DNA of 64,000 nucleotides from Lepisosteus oculatus. Taxonomy: Eukaryota; Chordata; Actinopteri; Semionotiformes; Lepisosteidae. The notes under the pieces were generated by a model. It worked only from the letters and a program-made list of their open reading frames with translations. It was not told the DNA's origin and made no database searches. The stretch spans positions 6,498,501 to 6,562,500 of the forward strand of contig NC_090714.1 in the NCBI RefSeq assembly GCF_040954835.1, given 5' to 3'. A program made the position numbers and the translations under genes. The stretch's first letter is position 1. Every line of letters starts with the position of its first letter. Below are positions 36,401-43,449 of the stretch, one piece after another.

Positions 36401-39400
36401 TAAAAGAAAGCAAATAACCAGGCAAGAGTAGAAATGCATGTTTCTCTGCTGTTACTACAGTTTTGCTGTAAAGAGACCCGAGCCGCACAGTTAATATGAT
36501 GTATTTATTTTTAAATGTGATCCAAGTGTCGATCAAACCCACTGTGAGCTCATATCGCCAGGTATCTGACCTGTGTTCTAGCTGTCCAGACCCCAGCACA
36601 CTCACCTCAAAGGCAGCGTAGTCATCATACTCCTCCGGACAGCCCCCGGCCTCATCCCCAGCATTGAAGCCCACCTCGTACAGCTGCGCGTCCGAGCCTG
36701 AATAGAGAGGAAGACACAAAATTACTAACAAGGACCATACATCTACAGCAGGGCACCTTGATGTCAAAAGTACCCGTCTTGATGTCAAGAGTCACATTCT
36801 GCATGTTCCAGTAGTTACAGTAAGAGCTGTAGTGTTTGGAGTCCTCTTTATCTGCGTTTTACACCGAGCACCTAAACCCCTTGTTCTATAGGGATATGAA
36901 ACCTGGGATTAGCAGAAATGGTTAGTTGAGATAACGAGAAACTGTTTTCAAAATCAGAGCGTTACTGTCGAGCTCGCTTCAGGACAGTGCGGGATCCTGG
37001 AAAAAGAAAAGTGAATAACCAAGCAGAAGTAGAAAAACATGTTTGTCTGCAGTTTTTCTGCAACGAGAGCCAGACTGCACGGTTAATATAATGACTATTT
37101 ATTTAGTAATCTTATACCTGCTCTGGGATTACTGACATTTTACAAGGAACCAAAAGCTTCCCCGATTGCGGGATTTTTAACCAGGCCTTGTGTTTGTTCA
37201 TGTTTTGGTAGGAAATCGGCTCAATGGACATGCTCCTCTGACCTCTTAAAACATTTTCTTGACTTTGCCATTTCCAAATTTCTTCTTTAAAATGTGAGGT
37301 ATTACTTCAATCAGACACAACCCTACTAAAATGTTTTGTGTGTACTCAGTCTGAGGTTCAAAACATAAAAACAGCAACCCCTATTATGACAATCTGAATT
37401 AAATCACACGGCTATTTTCTCTGTGTAATGTGTGATAAATGACAAACGTTTCCCATGCATACTAATATAAAGGAATTCCATAAATGTGCACAATTGCACA
37501 TTTCAGAAATTGTGGAAATTGTCCCAGATGGGATAGAAAGGAAACCACTTGCTCTGTAACCCTACAACAGACACATTTGATAAAAATGCACTCACATACT
37601 GTACATATAAAGACTACCAATGGCAATTTAATTAAAAACAGCATTCAAAGGAGCTGAAAAATAATATTAAACAAGTGTTATTTGGTCATATGAAAAGAAT
37701 TTAAAGGAAAAGACTGGAAATAGGGAGAAAGGATTTTTAAAAGGCAAAGTGGCAACCAACCCACAATTGTCTCACACCTCACTGCCTCCTTTTTCTGTTT
37801 CACTGAGAACTGAAATCAGCCCCCAACAGGAAGGTGGATAATAAACCTTGCAGCCAAGCTATCACAAGCAGGGGTGCCAGGAGAGGACAATAGGAGCAAG
37901 GAAGCAGTCAGGACTATCCTGTTTGTTTAAACCAACCGCGATGGCAGCAGAAATGGTCAAACCAGAGTTAAAAAGGAAATGGAATGGAAGATCGGGGTTC
38001 ATATCTTGCGTCCCAAAAATATGCTGAATATATTTTAAAACTGTTTCAACATACTAGCTAACCATAAGAGTTTATTATTAGGTTTAATGAATCGAAGGGG
38101 CTCCGATAAATTTTTAGTGGGGATAATAAGCAGTTTACAGTGACACCTAATCATCCAGCACAGTGCGGCCTCTTCTCTCAGGCAAGAGATTCAGACCTCT
38201 GCACTGGACCCAGAGATAGGCCACTTAACACTGTGCCTCCAGTTTCTAAACCCCACAAATCTGGAGAAGCTGCAGGTGCACAAGCACGCTGTAAAACCCT
38301 TTTCTTCCACTTCTCTTCTTCTTGTCCCTCATCAGTAAGCTCCCGTTGGAAAACAAGCATCTGTCCACGCGTAGCTTTCTGCTACAGCCTGCTGAACTCG
38401 CTAGACCTGATTCCAGCTCAGTCCAAGGATATTTGTGTACAAATGCACATCGTGTGTGCCGAGAGATTCATGACAACTTTTCAGCTGGAAAGGGTCAGCA
38501 AGAGAAAGGAAACAATGGAAGGATTTTAAATTTAATTCACGATGTGCTTATGCAGTGATCAGTATGGTTTTGTAAGCCCTCCTCACAAGGTTCAGAAAGG
38601 ACAGACTGCAGTCTTGGCACACTCTGTCTCTTAAAACAGTACTTGGCCTTTCTGTACTTCACCAAAACGCACAACAGAAAACGATAATTTCCCACAAAGG
38701 CTCACCAACAGAAAAATAAAATGCACTAGCATAGGGGAATTCATATCTATAAAAAAAGTTGTAAAATTTACATGAAAACAAGGTCGTATTTTAAATATAA
38801 ATTAAGCACGACTAACAAAAATTCCTGTTTCATCTTGCATCCATCTTAAATTCAATTCTCCCTTAAATTCTGGTATTAAGGGAAATGGGGAAAAGATCTA
38901 CTCAAATCAAGTGGGTCACGGTTTAAAATTCTCAATGTTAAGACGTTCCCAAACCAATTGTGGTACCAACATAAGCTTAAATTAAAAAAAACGGAAACGC
39001 TCCGTTTACTTCAGGAAGACTGTGGAGGTTAAAAGAGCTCGGATAGCGAATCAGTCCAAAGAAACTCGTTGCTTCTGTGAGTCTTTGTTGCTTGATGAAT
39101 AAAGGCTGCAATCAGATTGGGTCGTTCTCCATTAGAGAGGAACCCTGTGAGCCACAGTCGTCAAACCAGCATGTGGCATCCCTTAAGATCGACAGGCTGT
39201 GATGCAGACAGGCAGGAATTCTGGCACCAGCCTGTAAAGGGCTTTAGAAGTTACCAGCAACATTCTGACATTCCTACAGAAGCAGGAATCATGTGACTTG
39301 CCAAAATGCGCAGTGTGCCCAGAGGAACAAGCGCATATGCCTTCATCAAAAGCTTTTACACTTGCAGAAGGATAGACCAACATGCGAGACATCTGCGCAT

Positions 39401-41596
39401 TGTCACTGTTAAAGCGTGTGAAACTGCTGCAGTAGCTTTCTGTCCCCTCTAGCTGTTCCCTTCAGAGACCTGACAACAAACACTTTCTCAATCTCACTGG
39501 GGCGGAGCTCGGGGATGCAATCTCACATTTAAGAGCCTGTTCCTCTGACTACGCATGAGTGTTCCTCATCAACCTGACAGCACCAGTCGTCAAGGGGGCC
39601 GAAAAGTGATAAAAAAGGGGTCTTATTGCTGATGTTGGCAGATCAGAAACTGGACACAGGGTGCGTAGTGATGTGTGGTTTAAATTTAAGATAAAGACCT
39701 GCTGGATGAGTTAACAGTGGGGGGTGCGGGAGAGGTCGCATTCCATGAGACAATAAAAAAATTCACCATGTCTTCCCCCCCCTCCCACAATGAAAGCAGC
39801 TTTTTGACATGGTGTCAGTCCTGAGGCTGAGACAGCAGCTCATCCCCTCCTCCCCTGTTCCTATTTAGACCCGCGCTGACTGACAGTTCTCTCAGCTAGG
39901 ATTCGAAAAACGCCAGCAGAGATCAGCACAAGGGCTCCGGGGTCACTGGGTCAGGAGCAGTCACGACAGACCCATGAGGAAAAGAGCTTCAAGTCTCTGA
40001 TGAAGAAGAAAAAATACTTGTTTCTCAACTCTTAACGAGGTCTTTCACCTGCATAGGTTTGCTAAAAAAAAAAGCAATATCCTATTATTTTTTAACAAAA
40101 GGAACAGTTCAAGTCTGTTGAGTCCAGGGAATAAAAAAACGCTCAAGAGGAGATCTGTGACCATAACGCCTATTTCCCATTTGGATATGAGCTTTTCCTC
40201 TAGGATGTCTCAGTCCAGTTTCGCCTTTTGTTGTCGCTTTGCAAGTTGTTTTTAAGGAACTCCAGGCAAGTCCTTGAGGAGTAGAAATTCTGTGAATAAT
40301 TCAGGAAAAACCTGAGCCCCTTCCCTCTCCAAGCCTTATCCCAAGGCCCTATTGTATTTATGACTCAGGCTCCATTACTAATTGAAAGGATGAGTAACAC
40401 AAGCTGCTAACCTAGAAAACTTTAGGGAGGCCGAGCACCAGCTTAATCAGTTCCGTCATATCAGAGTTGTGCGAGGGTTTCACAGGAGTGAGGTTGTCAC
40501 CGGGGTGCGCAGCTAGAAATGGGGTGCTCCCCAGCCTCTGGCTTCTGTAATCTTGCCTCTAATACGCGTTTGTTCCATTTTTCTAAACTAATTAAAAAGG
40601 GACTTTCAGCATGCACTCTACAAGGACAAATGCACTCTATGCTGGCTTTTCTCTGAAGTATCATTAAAAATAATAATTATAATAGCTTACACTTATATAG
40701 CGCTTTTTCTGGACACTCCACTCAAAGCGCTTTACAAGTAATGGGGACTCCCCTCCACCACCACCAATGTGCAGCCCCACCAGGATGATGTGATGGCAAC
40801 CATAGTGCGCCAGAACGCTCACCACACACCAGCTATTAGTGGGAAGGAGAGCAGAGTAATGAAGCCAATTCATAGATGGGGATTATTAGGAGGCCATAAA
40901 TGGTAAGGGCCAATGGGAAATTTGGCCAAGACACCAAACGCCCTGGGATTTGTTAATGACCACAGAGAGTCAGGACCTCGGTTTTACGTCTCATCCGAAG
41001 GACAGCGCCTTTTTACAGTATAGTGTCCCCGTCACTATACTGGGGCATTAGGACCCACATGGACCGCAGGGTGAGTGCCCCCTGCTGGCCCCACTAACAC
41101 CTCTTCCAGCAGCAACCTTAGTTTTTCCCCAGGAGGTCTCCCATCCAGGTACTGACCAGGCTCACACCTGCTGAGCCCCAGTGGGTTAGCAGTTGTGAGT
41201 TGCAGGGTGATATGGCTGCTGGCAGTTAACGCAGTGACTGTTCACACTTGGAAGTCTGACAAACTTGGGGGAACCAGCTATCTTGACACAGTATGTCATT
41301 TGAATAAGCTCTGGGGTAAAAAAAGCAGGCATGTTTTATATGTTATTAGAAATTCTTTACCCTGCCTACACTTTAAAATTAATATTTAAAGAGGTGCAAA
41401 ACATAGGCTGCTGCACCTGTCCAGAGTGTCTATTTCATGGAGGCTTTGTCTGGCACAGCCTCTCAGCAGGCCTTCGCTGAATGGCATGGTGAACCGGCTC
41501 ACCTCCATTGCTGATAGCTGTGATGCCGCGGTAGAAATCCTCAAAGCTGATCACTCCCAGGCCACTGGGGTCCAGGAACCGGGTGAGGTCTTTGAC
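12359..41596 (-). CDS. rab11fip3: RAB11FIP3 (Rab11 family-interacting protein 3), fourteen exons, N-terminus missing
   Basis: Fourteen exons join in phase into 548 codons plus stop. FIP3 is a class II Rab11 effector that also binds Arf6 and dynein light intermediate chain; it organises the pericentrosomal recycling endosome and delivers membrane to the midbody in cytokinesis. Residues below are numbered from the first codon seen. Residues 1-31 (LDPSGLGVISFEDFYRGI) close the EF-hand region. Residues 63-110 contain NEVTDSAYLGSESTYSECE, nearly identical to mammalian FIP3. About 140-155 is TVISGQEEHFEDFGEG. KRLSSKKVAR lies near 216-226. Residues 258-500 form a long Glu/Lys/Leu coiled coil, and 505-548 are the Rab-binding domain with YID and the C-terminus NPSILEVK. 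FIP3 rather than FIP4 is chosen from the acidic N-terminal segments. The upstream coding exon, expected to end in phase 0, is not in the window or was not recognised. Confidence 0.96.
12473..13058 (-). other. RAB11FIP3 intron m-n
   Basis: 586 bp; no repeat or extra exon recognised. Confidence 0.7.
13059..13199 (-). CDS. rab11fip3: RAB11FIP3 exon m
   Basis: 141 nt, phase 0, between CTTCCTGCAG and GATGAG|GTACGT. It encodes DNRNLKEQNDELNGQIINLS, then KNLFAASFSESLAAEINSVS, leading into the Rab-binding domain. Confidence 0.95.
13200..13848 (-). other. RAB11FIP3 intron l-m
   Basis: About 650 bp, AT-rich, no repeat or extra exon recognised. Confidence 0.7.
13849..14004 (-). CDS. rab11fip3: RAB11FIP3 exon l (coiled coil)
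   Basis: 156 nt, phase 0, between CCCACAG and AAACAG|GTACTG. It encodes LIEDLRKQLELLQLYKLEAE, GRSSSAGLQEYNSRTRE and LEQEIRRLKQ. The RGRSSS stretch is conserved in FIP3/FIP4. Confidence 0.95.
14050..14093. repeat. Alternating purine-pyrimidine tract (CA then CG/TG)
   Basis: CACACACATACACACACAG is followed by a CGCGCGTGCGCGTGCGCGCG-like run inside the intron just upstream of exon l. Such tracts can form left-handed Z-DNA; function is not shown. Confidence 0.75.
14271..14866 (-). mobile_element. 5S rRNA-derived SINE (SINE3-type), copy 1
   Basis: About 595 bp in the intron between exons l and k, same strand as the gene. On the minus strand the head at 14866-14770 resembles 5S rRNA, with AGCTCAGCAGGTGTGAGCCT and TGGATGGGAGACCTCCTGGG, the latter the pol III box C. 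The body is shared with four other copies here and the tail is (AAT)n at 14271-14300. Nearly full length. Confidence 0.88.
14976..15113 (-). CDS. rab11fip3: RAB11FIP3 exon k (coiled coil)
   Basis: 138 nt, phase 0 to phase 0, between TCTCCGCAG and CAGGAG|GTGAGC. It encodes EKRKLQDEVEDVTERLNEEL, then KLAHERHKNQKEKESTQE. Confidence 0.94.
15273..15354 (-). CDS. rab11fip3: RAB11FIP3 exon j (coiled coil)
   Basis: 82 nt between TGTTTCAG and GACGAG|GTGAGG. It encodes LQQLDEENSELRSCVPCLRA and NIERLDE; the CVPC pair matches CTPC of mammalian FIP3. Confidence 0.94.
15629..15982. mobile_element. hAT-type miniature element with 8-bp target duplication
   Basis: The 338-bp element 15637-15974 is flanked by perfect copies of ATCAGATG (15629-15636 and 15975-15982). 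Its ends are imperfect terminal inverted repeats: CAGGGACAGATTT at the left and CAGTGCCGGATTT read inward from the right (10 of 13 match). Subterminal direct copies of TTCGTAGG-N2-CTAGGCACT lie inside each end. An 8-bp duplication and CAG-type ends are marks of the hAT superfamily. No transposase frame, so non-autonomous. Confidence 0.88.
16698..16714 (+). promoter_or_regulatory. CTCF-like site
   Basis: CCACTAGATGGCAGCAG fits the known vertebrate CTCF core of the CCACTAGATGGCAG class. It lies 60 bp from exon i. Match judged by eye. Confidence 0.5.
16775..16915 (-). CDS. rab11fip3: RAB11FIP3 exon i (coiled coil)
   Basis: 141 nt between CCCCACAG and AGCAG|GTCAGC. It encodes ANALEEQLKEQETRAEEAM, then LERERGMELENLQS, heptad-rich coiled coil. 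Confidence 0.94.
16916..17581 (-). other. RAB11FIP3 intron h-i
   Basis: About 670 bp; nothing recognised. Confidence 0.7.
17582..17685 (-). CDS. rab11fip3: RAB11FIP3 exon h (coiled coil)
   Basis: 104 nt between GCGCACAG and CCACAG|GTGAGG. It encodes VMFLEKRVSELEKDST and NGEQHARLRQENLQLVH, start of the long parallel coiled coil. Confidence 0.94.
17686..18574 (-). other. RAB11FIP3 intron g-h
   Basis: About 890 bp; a short CA run near exon h, otherwise nothing recognised. Confidence 0.7.
18575..18668 (-). CDS. rab11fip3: RAB11FIP3 exon g
   Basis: 94 nt from TTCTCACAG to GACAAG|GTGTGT. It encodes HLHQSSILTLDSMEDLSRD and ILDLADTDITDK, corresponding to the YLHQSGALT...DIADK region just before the coiled coil. 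Confidence 0.92.
19070..20235. repeat. 41-bp minisatellite (VNTR), about 28 units
   Basis: The array fills most of the intron between exons f and g. Each unit contains CTGCTATCCAGTCCCACT, then CTGACAGATCACACAGTC. Units at about 19113-19520 are nearly identical and carry GTCAGGCC. Later units carry GTCAAGCC, GTCCAGCC or GTCAAACC, and CTCCTGAC alternates with CTGCTGAC. One unit near 19912-19950 has lost four bases. The homogeneous block suggests recent expansion or conversion. The true copy number may be under-assembled. Confidence 0.97.
20419..20454 (-). CDS. rab11fip3: RAB11FIP3 exon f, 36-nt micro-exon
   Basis: Acceptor CTCCACAG and donor GCGAG|GTATGT flank 36 nt encoding TSKRLSSKKVA, identical in its core to KRLSSKKVAR of mammalian FIP3. 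It is phase 2 to phase 2, so it can be skipped without a frame change. Confidence 0.9.
20455..21712 (-). other. RAB11FIP3 intron e-f
   Basis: About 1.26 kb. The 500 bp beside exon f are GC-rich (C/G runs near 20520-20640); the remainder is AT-rich. No exon recognised. Confidence 0.65.
21713..21808 (-). CDS. rab11fip3: RAB11FIP3 exon e (CxxC-containing, FIP4-like)
   Basis: 96 nt, acceptor TTTCTCAG, donor ATAG|GTAACT, phase 2 to phase 2. It encodes REEVLDFFCSQCHKQISRLE and DLSTRLNYLEMN. This resembles the ELLDVYCSQCCKKI segment of RAB11FIP4; I recall no match in the canonical mammalian FIP3. An in-frame AAG acceptor 18 nt upstream (start 21826) is a weaker alternative. Confidence 0.8.
23815..23841. 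repeat. (GA)n microsatellite
   Basis: Uninterrupted GA dinucleotides over about 24 bp in a RAB11FIP3 intron. Confidence 0.9.
24664..24930 (-). mobile_element. tRNA-derived SINE, copy A
   Basis: On the minus strand a tRNA-like head starts near 24930 with GGTGGCTCTGTGGCTAAGG (box A) and GGTTCAAATCCC (box B). Then comes a body shared with copies B and C (CCTGAGCAAGGCCCTTAACC, CTGCTCCAGGGGCGC). It ends in AATTCCTAATGCAAGAAA and a TAATAAAGTGATG tail. About 267 bp, antisense to plus. Confidence 0.88.
25043..25228 (-). CDS. rab11fip3: RAB11FIP3 exon d
   Basis: 186 nt between CTTGCAG and CGACAG|GTACAA. It encodes NNHSLVTVISGQEEHFEDFG and an acidic stretch to STLLLPD. An internal CAG|GTTCAC near 25076 would break the downstream phase, so 25043 is chosen. 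It contains a TGACGTCA string that is simply coding. Confidence 0.92.
25229..31035 (-). other. RAB11FIP3 intron c-d
   Basis: 5.8 kb. Apart from a G-quadruplex motif near 27409-27429, GC-richer patches at 26900-27250 and 28010-28300, and a G run near 31003-31012 beside exon c, it is unique AT-rich intron. Open frames in the GC patches show no family resemblance. Confidence 0.6.
27409..27429 (+). promoter_or_regulatory. G-quadruplex-forming motif
   Basis: Five runs of at least three G separated by single A residues: GGG-A-GGGGG-A-GGG-A-GGG-A-GGG. This is the densest loop arrangement for a G-quadruplex. On the transcribed minus strand of RAB11FIP3 the C-rich complement is in the pre-mRNA. Confidence 0.6.
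31036..31208 (-). CDS. rab11fip3: RAB11FIP3 exon c
   Basis: 173 nt; donor AGCAG|GTGAGT. The 5' edge is either 31208 (QNEV) or 31205 (NEV), a tandem CAG acceptor (NAGNAG); 31208 keeps the length of the mammalian protein. It encodes NEVTDSAYLGSESTYSECE, then FTDEDTGTLVHHEMHEEVE, the segment that best separates FIP3 from FIP4. Confidence 0.95.
32115..32160 (+). mobile_element. LINE 3' tail remnant
   Basis: TTTCCCCTCACGGGATTAAT-AAAGTACCTAGCTA closely resembles the 3' end of common fish non-LTR elements (TTTCCC..GGGATCAATAAAGTA plus a short tandem tail). Only the tail is left. Confidence 0.5.
32704..32733 (-). CDS. rab11fip3: Candidate alternative first coding exon of RAB11FIP3
   Basis: On the minus strand GGGC-ATG-G (strong Kozak) opens ten codons, MASAEAPAWQ, that end at donor CAG|GTACGG in phase 0. 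Exon c starts in phase 0, so splicing would give a protein of about 496 residues without the EF-hand part. GC-rich sequence with a GC-box-like GGGCGGAGCC lies just upstream (about 32750-33060). Short FIP3 isoforms without EF-hands are known in mammals. This is a prediction from position and phase and could be chance. Confidence 0.35.
32740..33060 (-). promoter_or_regulatory. GC-rich putative internal promoter of RAB11FIP3
   Basis: A GC-rich block in an otherwise AT-rich intron, directly 5' of the candidate alternative first exon. A GC-box-like GGGCGGAGCC sits near 33014-33023 on the minus strand. Function is inferred from composition and position only. Confidence 0.3.
34938..34953 (-). promoter_or_regulatory. 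CTCF-like site
   Basis: On the minus strand ACCAGCAGGGGTCGCT is close to the CCACCAGGGGGCGCT consensus. Not part of a recognised repeat. Judged by eye. Confidence 0.4.
36404..37110. repeat. Pair of diverged direct repeats (about 100 bp) flanking exon b
   Basis: 36404-36500 and 37013-37110 share an ordered set of words: AATAACCA, AGTAGAAA, CATGTTT, CTGCA/TGTT, CACAGTTAATAT or CACGGTTAATAT, and TATTTATTT. They are diverged by substitutions and small indels and are about 609 bp apart, with exon b between. This looks like two old copies of an unnamed repeat. Confidence 0.55.
36606..36697 (-). CDS. rab11fip3: RAB11FIP3 exon b
   Basis: 92 nt between TATTCAG and GAG|GTGAGT. It encodes an acidic segment, SDAQLYEVGFNAGDEAGG then CPEEYDDYAAFE, corresponding to the mammalian ACPDEFDDFVTYE region. 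It ends in phase 0, which allows upstream exons to be swapped. Confidence 0.9.
36698..41502 (-). other. RAB11FIP3 intron a-b
   Basis: 4.8 kb. It holds the second copy of the 100-bp repeat and SINE3 copy 2. Otherwise unique AT-rich sequence with no exon recognised. Confidence 0.6.
40665..41224 (-). mobile_element. 5S rRNA-derived SINE (SINE3-type), copy 2
   Basis: Same family and orientation as copy 1. The 5S-like head is at 41224-41125 with TGGATGGGAGACCTCCTGGG intact, and the tail is a short AATAATTATAAT at 40668-40683. Most of one ACACCGGGGTTACACCCCTA-like block in the body is missing. Confidence 0.87.
41503..41596 (-). CDS. rab11fip3: RAB11FIP3 exon a (EF-hand region)
   Basis: 94 nt, starting in phase 0 after CTTACAG and ending in phase 1 at GAG|GTGAGC. 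It encodes VKDLTRFLDPSGLGVISFED and FYRGITAISNG, the end of the FIP3 EF-hand region. It is the most 5' FIP3 exon recognised. Confidence 0.93.
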
Positions 41597-42965
41597 CTGT
41601 AAGCACAGGAGAAACTAGGCGTCAGACTTCGTTAGAGGTTCAGACTAGTACACAGCACAGAAAGTTTGGATGGGGACCATGCAAAGCTGGAGTGGAGTGC
41701 GAGCAGATGCAGGACCTGTCCCCCGTAGAGAAAGACTGGATAACCACAATGACATTTTATGCCACTGCAATTTCATTACCCAATGGATTGGGGATTTTCA
41801 ACACGAACCATTTAGATGAAAGTTAAAGTCCCTTGTTACAGTATTTTTTACAGCAGAAATAATTCACTATAGCTACAAATATATGGGCATTTCATTAGAA
41901 CACCACCCTTCTCTAGCATAACTGGATTCTGAACATTTTTGAATACTGCTGTGAATACAGCTTTCTGCTGCTCAGATTCATGTTGCCAGAGGAGGCTTGA
42001 GTTTCTGTTTTTTAACTTTAATGCTTTGACCAGGTGAGTCAATTGAGAGCAAATTCTTATTTCCAATACTGACCTGGAGAGTACCCGTTTACACAGCAGG
42101 GGCAATTCAAGTTTACCGCCTTGCCCATGAGTTTAACAGCAGCATCCTATCTGCAGTCTTGAGAGCAGACATACTGCTGCAGACATGGTCAGGTGAATGT
42201 CTACTGTGATCTGGTCTGGGATACTTGAGTGGGAAGAAGGTTTTTTTTCTTGTACTTCTTTGGTTCTACAGGTTTTTAAATGAATAAACAAAAAAAATCA
42301 CAAAAACGACTTTTCCTGTACTGGGCCCAGACAGACCACAAAAAGTCATTTTTGTGAATTTGGATCCCTGTACAGCAGACCCCTGGGATTCCAATCCTAG
42401 CATTTTTTTGTAACTCAGGAAGGACGAGGGGTTAAACAGAGACCTTAAAGATCAAGTGTTTTTACAAGTGTCTGAAGCCTGATTTCTTATGGGAAAAAAG
42501 CCAAGGTGAAATTAACATCAGATTGTTTTGCTAAATGAATTTTAAACTTTAAAATTTCCCTACTTAGTAACCTGACAGCCTTTATAGGAGCCACATGAAA
42601 AAAACAAGAAAAGCTATAAAAATGTACTGCTCTGTATATTTGGAGCTTAAGCGCTTACTTTGCTTATGTGCTACTGATCAGCAGTTTTTTTGAAGAGCAG
42701 ACCACCCCCAATTAACAGTAAAAAAAGAGTTTCAGTTGCAGTAAACTCTTTGCACAATATTGTCCCCAGTTTGAAGTTCAGCTCTCGTTCCTTGTGGAAC
42801 TCATGCATGCCTGCAAGCACAGCACTGACTCACTCCACAGATGGGGATTTCATGAGCTGTGCATTATCGCTGCTGAAGTCTAGATGTTTCTATTGGAGAC
42901 AGTATAGGACCATCACAGGTCGGCCATTTTGTAGAAACTATCGAGAAACGTTCACCACAAACCAA

Positions 42966-43449
42966 CCAGCAGCCATTGCACCCTGCAACTCACAACTGGC
43001 AGCCCACAGAAGCTCAGCAGGTGTGAGCCTGGTTAGTACCTGGATGGGAGACCTCCTGGGCGCTCAACCTGCGGTCTGTGTGGGTCCTAATGCCCCAGTA
43101 TAGTGATGGGGACACTTTACTATAAACAGGTGCCGTCCTTCAGAAGAGATGTAAAACCAAGGTCCTGATTCTCTGTGGTCATTAACAAATCCCAGGGCGT
43201 TCTGGCCAAATTTCCCATTGGCCTTTCCCAATCATGGCCTCCTAATAATCACCATCTATGAAATGGTTTCATTACCCTGTTCTCTCCCCCCTGATAGCTC
43301 ATGAGTGAGGAGCGTTCAGGCGCACTATGGCTGCCATCACATCACCCAGGTGGGGCTGCACACTGGTGGTGGTGGAGGGATTCCCCATTACCTGTAAAGC
43401 TCTTTGAGTGGAGTTTCCAGAAAAACGCTATATAAGTGTAAGCAATTGT
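42966..43449 (+). mobile_element. 5S rRNA-derived SINE (SINE3-type), copy 3
   Basis: Plus-oriented. Head 42966-43060 contains GAAGCTCAGCAGGTGTGAGC, CTGGTTAGTACCTGGATGGG and AGACCTCCTGGG, a strong 5S rRNA match that includes boxes A and C. The approximately 50-bp segment with the CTCF-like core is deleted just after the head. The body ends at GCTATATAAGTGTAAGCAAT. Confidence 0.88.

Larger units (their letters stand above)
31209..36605 (-). other. RAB11FIP3 intron b-c
   Basis: 5.4 kb. It contains the candidate alternative first exon and GC-rich block at 32704-33060, a LINE-like tail near 32120-32160, an A12 run near 33339, and CTCF-like sites near 34938 and 35767. The remainder is unique AT-rich sequence. 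Confidence 0.6.

Noticed and set aside
42966..43060. A 5S rRNA gene or pseudogene
   Set aside because: The 5S-like part is always fused to the same approximately 400-bp body in five copies, so it is the SINE3 head rather than a separate 5S gene.
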